Assembly: GCF_018860365.1 (NCBI RefSeq)
Contig: NZ_JAHKPO010000013.1
Coordinates: 372,001 to 436,000 of the forward strand
Direction of reading: 5' to 3'
Length of the DNA stretch: 64,000 nt
Origin: Arenibacter algicola
GTDB taxonomy: Bacteria; Bacteroidota; Bacteroidia; Flavobacteriales; Flavobacteriaceae
In this document: positions 38,324 through 47,568 of the stretch, in pieces
How positions within the stretch are numbered: the first letter of the stretch is position 1
How the letters are laid out: each line of letters opens with the position of its first letter
Position numbers and translations under genes: made by a program
Notes under the pieces: generated by a model
Seen by the model: only the letters and a program-made list of their open reading frames with translations
The model's database searches: none
What the model was told of the DNA's origin: nothing

Positions 38324-39511
38324 TTAATCTTCAGTGGATGGGGGATCCCAAATGGTAGCCGCAATATAGCGTTCCGGACCGGTGTTCTTGTCCATAAAAT
38401 AATAAAGGGCCACTATTTTGCCGTCTGCCCGTTGCACTACCCTGGGGTAACCAAGATCTTTTCCGGAACCGTCATCACGCAGTACATAATCCTTGCTCCA
38501 TGTACGTCCATTGTCTTTACTGATTTTTGCCCTGATTTCACTCTTGTCACGCTTGTTTTTGATATCCTTCTCCAATGCCCTGTATCCATATATCAGGCAT
38601 ATTCTTCCGTCTTTCATTTTAACCATGGCTGGGGGATTGCCCTGTCCACAATTTTCCACGGGGTAGGGCAAGGGGTTCCAGGTTAAACCATTATTTTGGG
38701 AAAGGTAGGCGTCAATAAATTGGCCCGATTCTTCCCTTCTGCGCGTAGTTACCAAAATTTCTTTATCGGATATTCTAACGGAAGCTGGCATGATGGAAAA
38801 TCCTTCTGGTTCAGGTCCGATCCAAGAAACGAAGTCCCAATTCTTTCCACCATCAATAGTTTTTACACACATAACACGACCCTCTTTTCGATTGGCTTTG
38901 GCTGCAGTAAGAAATAGCATACACTCATTTTTACCATCAATAATATAGTTGGTTCGTGCTCCAATTCCAGGTGTATTAAAATTGGACAAGTTATACGGGC
39001 CTTCCCAATCGTGTCCCCTGTCATAGGAATACCAAATGCGTGATTCTGCCCCGTGGTGGTCCGTCATACGTACCGTAAAGGCCAGATTGGGGTTGGTAAA
39101 ATCTATTTGTTCGGCAGGAATCGGTTCAGGTGCCTTTACGTCTTTTCTTATTCGCCCATGGTAACTGCCGTTATCGGGAACCACCAGATCTCCGTCTACC
39201 GCTCCAGGGTCTTCCACCGTCCATGTTTCACCCCCGTCAAGACTTCTGGCCAGCATATGGAGTTCCGTGTTTTCTTTATCGAAATTATGACGATCGGGAC
39301 CCAAATCCTTGTAAGTGCCCTTTGAAAAACCTACCAAAATCTCATCGCCCCAATTCCATGCGCCATGGTTGGCGGGCCAGCCGCCGAACATACCGGACTC
39401 ATAATATACTTTTACATGTTTTACAGATTCTTGTGCAAGCTGTGCATGTAGACTGAGGGTGCAGAAAAAGTACAGCAGCGCAATAATCAAAGTGCATCTA
39501 TTGTTAGTCAT
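38324..39511 (-). CDS. Sialidase-fold (exo-alpha-sialidase-like) secreted protein
   Basis: A 395-residue protein with a signal peptide (about 1-24, ending LHAQ). Asp-boxes are SLDGGETW, SYDRGHDW, TIDGGKNW, SQNNGLTW and SKDNGRTW, which give a six-bladed propeller. It starts with ESGMFGGWPANHGAW and ends without extra modules. It follows fucose isomerase by 91 bases. Like its two neighbours it is probably a glycosidase on the algal polysaccharide; the three are diverged enough not to be recent duplicates. Confidence 0.75.
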   Translation of the reverse strand: MTNNRCTLIIALLYFFCTLSLHAQLAQESVKHVKVYYESGMFGGWPANHGAWNWGDEILVGFSKGTYKDLGPDRHNFDKENTELHMLARSLDGGETWTVEDPGAVDGDLVVPDNGSYHGRIRKDVKAPEPIPAEQIDFTNPNLAFTVRMTDHHGAESRIWYSYDRGHDWEGPYNLSNFNTPGIGARTNYIIDGKNECMLFLTAAKANRKEGRVMCVKTIDGGKNWDFVSWIGPEPEGFSIMPASVRISDKEILVTTRRREESGQFIDAYLSQNNGLTWNPLPYPVENCGQGNPPAMVKMKDGRICLIYGYRALEKDIKNKRDKSEIRAKISKDNGRTWSKDYVLRDDGSGKDLGYPRVVQRADGKIVALYYFMDKNTGPERYIAATIWDPPSTED

Positions 39512-39602
39512 ATATTTTGTGTCAGGGTGAGGACATAGTTTTAATTTTCTTCAATATATAAAATATGGTGGTTCCTTGTAGTCCGAAAAATCTATTACTG
39601 GC

Positions 39603-41384
39603 TTAATAAAGTGGGCCGTAATTCTGGCAAGCTCTGTAATCGGCTGCTTCCTGATCCATTCCAAAGGAAGCCCAGTCCTTAGGCCTAAAAATACGTTCGG
39701 GTTCTACATTGTGCATATTTACCGGAATCCTGAGCATGGAACAGAGTGTTATTAATTCGTCCCCAAAATGGCCATAACTAAATGCACCGTGATTGGCCCC
39801 CCAATTGTTCATAACACTGTATACGTCCTTAAATGCTTGATCTTGGTTCAATCTTGGGGCAAACCAAGTAGTGGGCCAGGTAGGATTGGTCCTCTCATCT
39901 AAAGTTTTATGTACTTCCTCAGGTAGTTCTACCGTCCATCCTTCTACTATTTGCATTACAGGCCCCAATCCTTTTACCACATTGATCCTACACATGGTTA
40001 CGGGCATTTCGCCGTTGGTAACAAAATGGGAGGAGTATCCGCCTCCTCCAAAATACTCGTACATAGCTGGTGGCCAGTCTGTGGCTTCCAAGCATTTTTT
40101 AGCTTCTGATTCTGAAATCTCCCAGAACGGTTTCATGGCAGGTTTCCCATTTATTTGTTGTTGTCCTGTACCGTCCAACGTTGAAGATCCGGAATTGATC
40201 AAGTGGATTATACCATTGGCTGCTTTGCCCTTAAGCTTGTGACCAGTAACCCTTTCTATGGAAGCTGGACTCCAAAAGGTTCTTACATCGGAGAACATCT
40301 GTGCCTGGTTGGTCAATAGATAACCAAATAACATGGAGATGCCGTTTAAACTGTCATTTTCGGTGGCCATCATAAATGGTGGTCGAATTCCGCTCCAATC
40401 GAAGGAAGAGTTTAGGATGGCTTCCATAAAATCGCCATTGGGCATATAATCGTTCCATTGTCGTTGCCCTTGGAACCCGGCTGCAATGGCGCCGTGCCCT
40501 AGCGCTTCCTCTCCGAAGCCCAATTCGGCCAATTTTGGATTGCCGATCATTAAATCTCTGGAAATCAAGGTCATTTTAACGACGGTTTCCCATTCTTCAT
40601 CCATGCGTTCCCTGGATTTCTGCAGGTCTTTTGCATTGTAATTTTTACCTTCCTTGCAATTCTCCTTGGTCCATTTTAATGCTTTTTTAAATTCTTCCGG
40701 ATCAAATATGCCGTTTTGCATCCTACGGTTTACCTCGCTCATATCTACATATTCGTTGCGCATCCCTAAGTAATCCTGAAAAAAACTTTCATTGACTATG
40801 GAACCGGCTATCCCCATGGAAACAGAACCTATGGATAGGTACGATTTACCGTTCATCATGGCCACCGCCAATCCGGCTTTGGTAAATTGCAATAACAGCT
40901 TTTGAACATCTTCAGGGATGTTCTCGTCATCGCTGTCCTGCACTTCTTTTCCGTAAATACTAAAGGCAGGCACCCCTTTTTGGGCATGTCCGGCCAAGGC
41001 GGCCGCTAAGTATACTGCCCCTGGTCTTTCCGTACCGTTAAATCCCCAAATGGCTTTTGGTCGCGTGGGGTTCATATCTATAGTTTCCGTTCCGTAACAC
41101 CAGCATGATGTTACTGTGATGGAAAGTCCTACCCCTTCTCTAAGAAATTTTTCCTCACATTTTTGTGCTTCCGGCACCCGTCCAATGGTGGTGTCCGCAA
41201 TGACACATTCTACTTTTGTTCCGTTATAGTTCTTAAGATTGTTGGAAAGAAAATCCGCTACTCGTTGCGCCATGGCCATGGTGGTCTGTTCCAATGACTC
41301 CCTTATACCGCCCAAACGGGCATCGATTACCGGTCTTATTCCTACTTTTGGTATTGCTCCTAGATGGTTGTGTTTGTTTTGCAT
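39603..41384 (-). CDS. fucI: L-fucose isomerase
   Basis: A 593-residue cytoplasmic enzyme, the usual length for FucI, that converts L-fucose to L-fuculose (and D-arabinose to D-ribulose). The N-terminal [18 protein letters not shown] motif, the MANGxx-like [12 protein letters not shown] region, the [16 protein letters not shown] segment and the late [18 protein letters not shown] block containing the metal-binding His are all present. It lies 33 bases after the kinase gene. It is the first step of the phosphorylating route; its aldolase partner is not in this window. Confidence 0.96.
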   Translation of the reverse strand: MQNKHNHLGAIPKVGIRPVIDARLGGIRESLEQTTMAMAQRVADFLSNNLKNYNGTKVECVIADTTIGRVPEAQKCEEKFLREGVGLSITVTSCWCYGTETIDMNPTRPKAIWGFNGTERPGAVYLAAALAGHAQKGVPAFSIYGKEVQDSDDENIPEDVQKLLLQFTKAGLAVAMMNGKSYLSIGSVSMGIAGSIVNESFFQDYLGMRNEYVDMSEVNRRMQNGIFDPEEFKKALKWTKENCKEGKNYNAKDLQKSRERMDEEWETVVKMTLISRDLMIGNPKLAELGFGEEALGHGAIAAGFQGQRQWNDYMPNGDFMEAILNSSFDWSGIRPPFMMATENDSLNGISMLFGYLLTNQAQMFSDVRTFWSPASIERVTGHKLKGKAANGIIHLINSGSSTLDGTGQQQINGKPAMKPFWEISESEAKKCLEATDWPPAMYEYFGGGGYSSHFVTNGEMPVTMCRINVVKGLGPVMQIVEGWTVELPEEVHKTLDERTNPTWPTTWFAPRLNQDQAFKDVYSVMNNWGANHGAFSYGHFGDELITLCSMLRIPVNMHNVEPERIFRPKDWASFGMDQEAADYRACQNYGPLY

Positions 41385-41417
41385 TGCTTAAATTTTCTTG
41401 TATTAATTATTATTTTT

Positions 41418-43103
41418 TTAGGCTTTCTGTAATTCTTGGGTTTCTACAAAGTGGCCCAATGCGTTGTAATTGTCATATAGCTCCATATATTTTTTTGCAT
41501 TTTCGGGGATGGGGTAATATTCTTTTTGAAATCCGCTGCCCATAGCATTTTGTGCTTCAAGAAAGGTATTGTAGATTCCCGAGGCTACCGCTGCTGCCAT
41601 GGCCGCTCCAAGGGCACATGTCTGTTCCGATTTAATTATCCGAATAGGGAAGTTGAGGACATCGGCCAGGATCTGCATTACGAATTCGGACTTTTGGGCC
41701 ACTCCGCCCATCGCGATAATACCGTCTATACGGACACCCTCGGCTTGGAATTGTTCTACTATTTTTTTGGAACCAAATGCCGTAGCTTCTACCAAGGCCC
41801 TAAAGATATGTGGGGCCGTAGTTCCCAAGGTCAGGCCTTGAATGGCGCCTTTAAGATTTTGATTGGAGTCCGGCGTTCTCCTGCCGTTCATCCAGTCGAG
41901 CGCAATTATTCCAGAAGTGTCGATTTCTATTTTACTGGCAGCCAAAGTCAATTCGGTAAGGATGCCATCGGCCATTTCTTCCAACAATTTTGATTTGGTT
42001 TCCCTGTCCAATAAGTTGCTGTCCCCAATGATTTTGTTTGCGGGCCACAGCAACAATTCCCTATACCAGGCATAAAGATCGCCGAAGGCAGATTGCCCGG
42101 CTTCCAGTCCGATCATATTTGGAAGAATGGACCCATCTACCTGTCCACAGATACCGCGGATGGCCTTATTTCCTATTTCTTCCGTAGGAGCAACGATCAT
42201 ATCGCAGGTAGAGGTGCCGATCACCTTTACCATATGGTAGGGTTTTATGGCGCTGCCAATGGCCCCAATATGGGCATCGATAGATCCTGTGCCAATAATT
42301 ACATCTTTGGGCAGTCCCAATATTTGTGCCCAATCTTCGGAAATGGTTCCAACGGCCTGATCCGAGGTGTAGGTGTCTTTATATAAACGCTCTCTTAATC
42401 CGGTTAGGAGAGGGTCCAATCTGGACCAGAAGGTTTCCGGGGGCAGTCCGTCCCAGTCTGGGTGCCACATGGCCTTGTGCCCTGCCGCACATCGGCTTCT
42501 TTTTAAGCTTAGGGGATCGGTATTTCCTGTGAGGAGGGCCGGAATCCAGTCGCAGTGTTCTATCCAGGAGTGGGCCGCTTCACGTACTTTTTTATCTACG
42601 CGCAGGGTATGCAGTATCTTGGCCCAAAACCATTCTGAGGAATATTCCCCACCACTGTATTTGGTATAGTCAACGCCATTTTCTTGGTGTGCCAATTCGT
42701 TGATTTCCTTGGCTTCCCCAACGGCTGTATGATCTTTCCAAAGTATAAACATGCCGTGTGGATTTTCTTCAAAACCTGGGAGCATTGCCAAGGGGGTGCC
42801 CTCCTTGTTTATGGCTATGGGTGTTGAGCCGGTGGTGGCGACGGAAATAGCAGCTATGCCGTTTATGACTTGCTGGGAAAGGGGAGCAACAGTCTCTTTA
42901 ATGGCTTTTTTTAGGCCTTCAATGTAATCCAAGGGGTGTTGTCTAAACTGATTGATTTCCGGTCGGCAGTACATGCCTTGACCCCATCTTTCGTATAAGG
43001 CAACGGCCTGACCCATAATCTGGCCATTGCTGGTATCTATTATCATGGTTCTTACGGAATCCGTTCCATAGTCGACCCCAAGGGTATATTTCCGGTTTTG
43101 CAT
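41418..43103 (-). CDS. FGGY-family sugar kinase, ribulokinase-like; probable L-fuculose/ribulose kinase
   Basis: A 561-residue kinase with the ATP-binding start GVDYGTDSVRTMIID, an IGTGSIDAHIGAIG phosphate motif and the C-terminal MGGVAQKSEFVMQILADVL region. Length and details match the AraB-type ribulokinase group, not the shorter FucK group. Because it is cotranscribed with L-fucose isomerase it probably phosphorylates L-fuculose, or D-ribulose made by the isomerase from D-arabinose. It is the first gene of the operon; a LacI-type palindrome lies 30-41 bases upstream of its start. Confidence 0.88.
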   Translation of the reverse strand: MQNRKYTLGVDYGTDSVRTMIIDTSNGQIMGQAVALYERWGQGMYCRPEINQFRQHPLDYIEGLKKAIKETVAPLSQQVINGIAAISVATTGSTPIAINKEGTPLAMLPGFEENPHGMFILWKDHTAVGEAKEINELAHQENGVDYTKYSGGEYSSEWFWAKILHTLRVDKKVREAAHSWIEHCDWIPALLTGNTDPLSLKRSRCAAGHKAMWHPDWDGLPPETFWSRLDPLLTGLRERLYKDTYTSDQAVGTISEDWAQILGLPKDVIIGTGSIDAHIGAIGSAIKPYHMVKVIGTSTCDMIVAPTEEIGNKAIRGICGQVDGSILPNMIGLEAGQSAFGDLYAWYRELLLWPANKIIGDSNLLDRETKSKLLEEMADGILTELTLAASKIEIDTSGIIALDWMNGRRTPDSNQNLKGAIQGLTLGTTAPHIFRALVEATAFGSKKIVEQFQAEGVRIDGIIAMGGVAQKSEFVMQILADVLNFPIRIIKSEQTCALGAAMAAAVASGIYNTFLEAQNAMGSGFQKEYYPIPENAKKYMELYDNYNALGHFVETQELQKA

Positions 43104-43132
43104 AAGTGGTTGGATCAGTTATTTAAATTAAT

Positions 43133-43144
43133 TTAAACGTTTAA
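43133..43144. promoter_or_regulatory. LacI-type operator TTAAACGTTTAA
   Basis: A perfect 12-bp palindrome with the central CG step common to LacI-family operators, 30 bases upstream of the kinase start. The cognate repressor is probably the LacI protein at the far end of the operon (32793-33806). Confidence 0.6.
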
Positions 43145-43391
43145 GCAAGCAATGTAAAAAATTATCTCCATACTCCTGTTATAAATCTGATTTTTTAACA
43201 AATGGGAATATTGATGAATAATTGAGGTTTTTTAAGGACCTAAAATGCGATTTTCCAGGGTGTCTGTCGTAAAAAGTCACTCAAAAATCGCAGCCCATTG
43301 CAATTATTCAAAAACTATCCATAAAGTATCGAGTATTTTTATCAAATAAATTTTACTTTTGCACCCGCGGTTTAGATAATAAACTGCCAAT
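43145..43391. other. Spacer between the kinase gene and tRNA-Arg
   Basis: No gene seen. It holds the promoter for the minus-strand operon near its left end and a TAnnTTTG promoter box for the tRNA (43354-43361). Confidence 0.5.
43354..43361 (+). promoter_or_regulatory. Promoter -7 box TACTTTTG for tRNA-Arg
   Basis: It fits the Bacteroidota consensus TAnnTTTG and lies about 30 bases ahead of the mature tRNA 5' end. A -33 TTG element is not obvious. Confidence 0.5.
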
Positions 43392-43463
43392 GGCCTCATA
43401 GTTCAACGGATAGAATAGAAGTTTCCTAAACTTTAGATCCAAGTTCGATTCTTGGTGAGGTCA
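43392..43463 (+). tRNA. tRNA-Arg (anticodon CCT)
   Basis: A full cloverleaf can be drawn: acceptor GGCCTCA with TGAGGTC (one G-U), D arm 43401-43416, anticodon stem GAAGT/ACTTT with loop TTCCTAA (anticodon 43425-43427), T arm CCAAG-TTCGATT-CTTGG, discriminator A at 43463. No encoded CCA. The 3' half is the attachment site used by the integrated element that follows; integration has left the gene intact. Confidence 0.95.
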
Positions 43464-43464
43464 C
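43441..43464 (+). repeat. att site, tRNA-side copy (24 bp)
   Basis: Begins AAGTTCGATT and ends GTGAGGTCAC, covering the T loop to the discriminator plus one base. The identical copy is at 57977-58000 in the same orientation. Confidence 0.9.
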
Positions 43465-43529
43465 TTTTTAACTTGTAAAGTGGGTTAAATTAATGCAAAT
43501 TTAACTGATTTACAGTGTTTTAGATAAAT

Positions 43530-43561
43530 TTTGATATCAAATGGGTTTATTTGATATCAAA
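43530..43561. promoter_or_regulatory. Two TTTGATATCAAA palindromes ahead of the integrase
   Basis: Two perfect 12-bp palindromes begin at 43530 and 43550, exactly 20 bases apart, about 130-160 bases before the integrase start. A third copy lies upstream of the excisionase-like gene (52849-52860). Equal phasing on one helix face suggests a regulator or recombination accessory protein. Confidence 0.55.
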
Positions 43562-43567
43562 GGATAG

Positions 43568-43588
43568 AGTTCACAAATCGTCAACATT
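43568..43588 (+). repeat. Subterminal 21-bp repeat, left copy
   Basis: Begins AGTTCACAAA and ends CGTCAACATT. An identical copy in the same orientation is at 57907-57927. It is well placed for an arm-type integrase or excisionase binding site. Confidence 0.65.
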
Positions 43589-43690
43589 TTTTTCAAATGT
43601 TTTCGTAACTTGAAGCAACTTATTTTCAAGGTCTAAGATGAACTATTTTTGGTGATTTGACTTTCGTCTTCAATTAAGTTCAACTTAAAG

Positions 43691-44968
43691 ATGATTGTTA
43701 TGCGCTCTACCACAACTTTTTCTATCCTATTCTGGATATACGCCAAAAGAACTAAGAATAATCTTGCTCCGCTCTATGCAAGAATAACCGTAGATGGGAA
43801 AAAGCTCAATATTAGCCTTAAAAGGCGAATCGATATACAGCTTTGGAACCCTCAAAAACAAAGGATAAGGGGAACAGGCAAAACTGCAAGGGACCTCAAT
43901 CAGTACTTGGACGAGGTGCATTCTAAACTATTTCAATGTTATCAGGAATTAAGGGCGGAGGATAGGCGTATTACTCCCCAGATAATCAAAGCCAAATTTG
44001 TTGGGGATGCCAAAGTGGTGCATTACACCTTAAAGGATATTATCGAGTATCATAATACCAAAATGTTCCACAAACTTCATTACAATACTTCAAGGCTATA
44101 CCTCATTAGCCAAAAGTATATCTTACTTTTTTTAAAAAAAGAATGCAAAATGGACAACATTGAGTTGTCGGAACTCGACTACCAGTTTATCTTGAATTTT
44201 GAGAATTTCCTCCGTGGTCATACTCCTAGGCATTACCAAAAGAAAATAGGAAATAATGCAGTAATGAAGCATATACAGCGACTTCGCAGAATGGTTACCC
44301 TAGCTTATCAAATTGAATGGATAGACAAAGACCCTTTCCGTAAATTCAAACAAAAATTGGTTCCCACACACAGGGGATTTTTAACTGCCAAAGAACTGAA
44401 GGATTTGGAGGAATTAAATATTGACTCCGAAAGGTTAAAGACCGTAAGGGATATGTTTATATTCAGTTGTTATACTGGTATTAGCTATGCAGACTTAATG
44501 CTTTTGACCAAGAATAGTGTTGTACTGGGTGTGGATAAAAGCTATTGGATCATTACCAAAAGGCAAAAAACGGGAAATGCAGTCAAAATCCCGCTGCTAT
44601 CAAAAGCATTGGATTTGATAAAACGATACATGAATGATAAACGGTCTATGATCAACGGCACCTTGTTCCCAAAAATCTCAAATCAAAAAATGAACGCCTA
44701 TTTAAAAGAAATAGCACAGCCGGCAGGAATCCATAAGAACCTTACCTTTCACATGGCGAGACACACCTTCGCTACCACTGTCACACTTACCAATGGGGTT
44801 CCCATTGAAACCATTTCCAAAATGCTGGGCCACACCAAACTGGCAACAACTCAAATTTACGCTAAGGTCATCGAGAGAAAGGTATCCGATGATATGCAGA
44901 TGTTAAGGGAGAAATTGGAAGAAGTTAATGAAGTTGGCGTTCAGGAATTAGAAAATGAATCGAATTGA
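43691..44968 (+). CDS. int: Tyrosine recombinase (Bacteroidota-type integrase)
   Basis: The product has 425 residues. The N-terminal part (1-220) holds the arm-binding and SAM-like core-binding domains; the catalytic domain follows. Visible catalytic residues are Lys293, the box II motif HMAR (His354-Arg357), His381 and the nucleophile Tyr390 in TQIYAKV. The usual box I arginine is not present: the segment reads YTGISYADL, as in the IntDOT-like integrases of Bacteroides, which also lack that residue. It lies directly after the tRNA att site and should drive integration and excision of the island. The start at 43691 or the Met three codons on are both possible. Confidence 0.93.
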   Translation: MIVMRSTTTFSILFWIYAKRTKNNLAPLYARITVDGKKLNISLKRRIDIQLWNPQKQRIRGTGKTARDLNQYLDEVHSKLFQCYQELRAEDRRITPQIIKAKFVGDAKVVHYTLKDIIEYHNTKMFHKLHYNTSRLYLISQKYILLFLKKECKMDNIELSELDYQFILNFENFLRGHTPRHYQKKIGNNAVMKHIQRLRRMVTLAYQIEWIDKDPFRKFKQKLVPTHRGFLTAKELKDLEELNIDSERLKTVRDMFIFSCYTGISYADLMLLTKNSVVLGVDKSYWIITKRQKTGNAVKIPLLSKALDLIKRYMNDKRSMINGTLFPKISNQKMNAYLKEIAQPAGIHKNLTFHMARHTFATTVTLTNGVPIETISKMLGHTKLATTQIYAKVIERKVSDDMQMLREKLEEVNEVGVQELENESN

Positions 44969-45073
44969 GAATTTTAATTACAATAACCAAATTGACAGAC
45001 AAGCGGAAAGGATTAGAAGGTAAAGTGGAAAAATAAAAGCCCGTTCAATCGCACATCTTTAATACAAAACGTA

Positions 45074-45706
45074 TTAATTCTTATAAGTGTTTTCCAATAT
45101 TAAACTTATAGCATTTTTAATCCTTTGCATTCCTTCAGGTTGGTTAATATCAATTTCACAGAATGTGGTGTCGGTCGATTTGGCATGTAATACCATATAA
45201 TAAATACCAGCTACCAAAAGTGCCGTTACAGCTCGTATATCAATATTCCTGCCCTGGAGTTCTTTATCCGTAAGTTCAAAAACCTTCGAGCCAAGATGTT
45301 CCCTCTCTTCACAGACCTCATACATTATTTTTGTTTTTTTACTGATTTCCCACAAAATTAGTTTTTGCATCTCAGGATTATCGTAAAAATTATCAATCTG
45401 ATTTTGCAATAAATATTCTATTATTTTTTTGGTGTCCTCACCTTTGTTGGCAGCAATCATCTCAGCGGCATTTCCTGAAGCCGCTAACCAAAAATCCTTA
45501 TTTCTAACATAGGTCTCCACCAACTCATCCACGGAACTAAAATATACGGTTATAAGGCGGCGGCTGAGACCAGCAGCTTTTGCTATATTCGTTGCCGTTA
45601 GGCCAGTATAACCTTTGTTCTTGAGTACCGTCCCTACAGCTTTTATTAATTTTTGTTTTGAACGCTCCTTATCATTGATTTCTCCTTGGTACCTCTTTCT
45701 AGTCAT
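45074..45706 (-). CDS. TetR-family transcriptional regulator
   Basis: A 210-residue regulator: helix-turn-helix at about 20-65 (AVGTVLKNKGYTGLTATNIA and AAGLSRRLITVYFSSVDELVE), followed by a helical ligand domain without a recognisable family. It is divergent from the first of the thioredoxin-like genes (start 45890), with a 183-base spacer in which it may act on both promoters. The inducer is unknown. Being next to cargo genes and not the recombination module, it is the likely cargo regulator. Confidence 0.9.
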   Translation of the reverse strand: MTRKRYQGEINDKERSKQKLIKAVGTVLKNKGYTGLTATNIAKAAGLSRRLITVYFSSVDELVETYVRNKDFWLAASGNAAEMIAANKGEDTKKIIEYLLQNQIDNFYDNPEMQKLILWEISKKTKIMYEVCEEREHLGSKVFELTDKELQGRNIDIRAVTALLVAGIYYMVLHAKSTDTTFCEIDINQPEGMQRIKNAISLILENTYKN

Positions 45707-45889
45707 TGCTAATCTTTAGCTCAAACTTAGATATTTTTTATTATAAATAGATGCTTCTTGTATCAATTTACCATGTATTGTTAAGCTAGACCATATACAA
45801 TAAATCTATCCACATTAAATTTTCCCATTAACGGGAAATTTTATATATATTGTACTTCGTTAAATTATCCTTTCACGCAAAGACAAAAA

Positions 45890-47380
45890 ATGAGACTACA
45901 GAACATAATGCTTCTTTTTCTAGCAATTGGAACTTTTGGTTGTTCAAAAGAGAACAAAGAAATAACCATAAATGGAAGAATCACCAGTTATATTGACGAA
46001 AAAGTTGAGTATACAACGCCAATTGACGGAAAATGGTTTTATGGCGATAAAAAATCAATAGCACCAGACACATTGGGGGGCTTTCAAATAAAGATGAAAA
46101 TTGACGAACCGTCTTTTGTAACTATGTACGTTCCTGGGAAATCAGGTGGCGTTTTAGTGGTAGAGCCGGGCAAGACCTATGATGTAGATTTTAACATAGA
46201 AGAAAATAAGAATGAAAATAAATTTATAGTTAATTCCGAGAACAGCTTAGCCCAAAACTTATATAATTCTTACCCAACTCCAGAGTTTTACATTTCAGCT
46301 GTTCGGGACTTTTTGACGGACTCCATACCGTCCGAGATTTCCAAAAAGATTAACAATCAACAAGAAAATACACTTTCTAAATTCGACGAGTTGCTTGAAA
46401 AAGGAAAAATTTCCAAGGGCTTTCACGAATTGGCCGTGTCGGACAGAAAAAGCTATTACTTGGCCATGGAAGCTACAGTGGCCAAAATGCTATTATATAA
46501 GCATGAGAACAATAAACCGAAACTTACAGCAGCAACAAACTTTTGGTCCCAAAAATTAGATCCGTCCTTGGTAAATGAAACTACCTATATTCGTTCACCA
46601 TGGTTTTACGCATTAGTACAAAACTTAATTCAATTCCGGCAAATGTCAATTGAAAATTTCGACCCTAAGCAGTTGAAGGCTCTATATGAGAACGGAAATA
46701 TTTACCAATACAATATAGATGAAGCTAAAACAGTTCTTTCAGGGAAAGAGCTTGAATATTATTTGGCCACATACATATATTATGAAAGTTGGCAGACAAA
46801 GGATAACTCAAAAAAAATTATTCAAGTATATGAAAAATTTAAAAATGATTATCCAAACAGCCTTTATAATGAATATTTGGAAACTTCGTTAAAACCAATT
46901 GTGGACTTCCATAATAAACTGGAAAAAACCCATAGGAACGAAGAAATCAAATTTGTCGAAAACTCTAAAAACATTGATACTTTCAATCAATTAGTTGAAG
47001 AATTGCAAGGCAAAAAGGTCTTTGTAGATATTTGGGGTACATGGTGTAGTCCATGCAAAAAGGAGTTCGAACATAAGGAATCGTTATACACTATGCTTGA
47101 ATCTAAAAATATCACTGTTCTATACATATGTGAAGGGGAACATAGTAAGGTAAAAGTGTGGAAAGAAATGATAGATTATTATGATTTGGAAGGGCATCAC
47201 GTATTTACAAATGAAAAATTATTGGCGGACATAATCGACAAATTTGGCAATAATGGTCAATTTGCATACCCAAGGTATCTTTTGATTGACGAAAATGGCA
47301 TTGTTGTAAATGAACAAGCTAGTTATCCATCAAAATTAAAGCAATTGGAAAGGGAAATAAACGAAAATTACATATGGTAA
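45890..47380 (+). CDS. Thioredoxin-like (TlpA-type) lipoprotein, first of four
   Basis: A 496-residue envelope protein with lipobox FGC (Cys18). The N-terminal part (20-110) is a beta domain resembling DUF4369, the middle (110-365) is alpha-helical, and the C-terminal 110 residues are a thioredoxin fold with active site WCSPC (Cys386 and Cys389). It probably exchanges or reduces disulfides in the periplasm. It is divergent from the TetR gene and 188 bases before the next redoxin gene, so the two may not be strictly in one transcript. Confidence 0.85.
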   Translation: MRLQNIMLLFLAIGTFGCSKENKEITINGRITSYIDEKVEYTTPIDGKWFYGDKKSIAPDTLGGFQIKMKIDEPSFVTMYVPGKSGGVLVVEPGKTYDVDFNIEENKNENKFIVNSENSLAQNLYNSYPTPEFYISAVRDFLTDSIPSEISKKINNQQENTLSKFDELLEKGKISKGFHELAVSDRKSYYLAMEATVAKMLLYKHENNKPKLTAATNFWSQKLDPSLVNETTYIRSPWFYALVQNLIQFRQMSIENFDPKQLKALYENGNIYQYNIDEAKTVLSGKELEYYLATYIYYESWQTKDNSKKIIQVYEKFKNDYPNSLYNEYLETSLKPIVDFHNKLEKTHRNEEIKFVENSKNIDTFNQLVEELQGKKVFVDIWGTWCSPCKKEFEHKESLYTMLESKNITVLYICEGEHSKVKVWKEMIDYYDLEGHHVFTNEKLLADIIDKFGNNGQFAYPRYLLIDENGIVVNEQASYPSKLKQLEREINENYIW

Positions 47381-47568
47381 CAATTAAACATCGCACAACA
47401 CAACTCTTTTTTTCTTAATGAATCGACACGAAGAATGGTTTTTTATATCCATTTTGATTTTTAAGGGACAAAAAAAGCCTGGATCAATACACTCGCCAAC
47501 AAGAAAAAACAACAACATTGGATATCAAGTAGGCACTGGAAACCTTGGAATTAAAATAAACAAATTAT

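Noticed and set aside
35783-39511. A true sialic-acid catabolic operon
   Set aside because: No NanA lyase, NanE epimerase or NanK kinase is seen; the coexpressed enzymes are fucose isomerase and a pentulose-type kinase.
43265-43345. CRISPR-like or direct repeats upstream of the tRNA
   Set aside because: The short AT-rich similarities (AAAGTATCGA, AGTATTTTT) are not regularly spaced and not longer than expected by chance.
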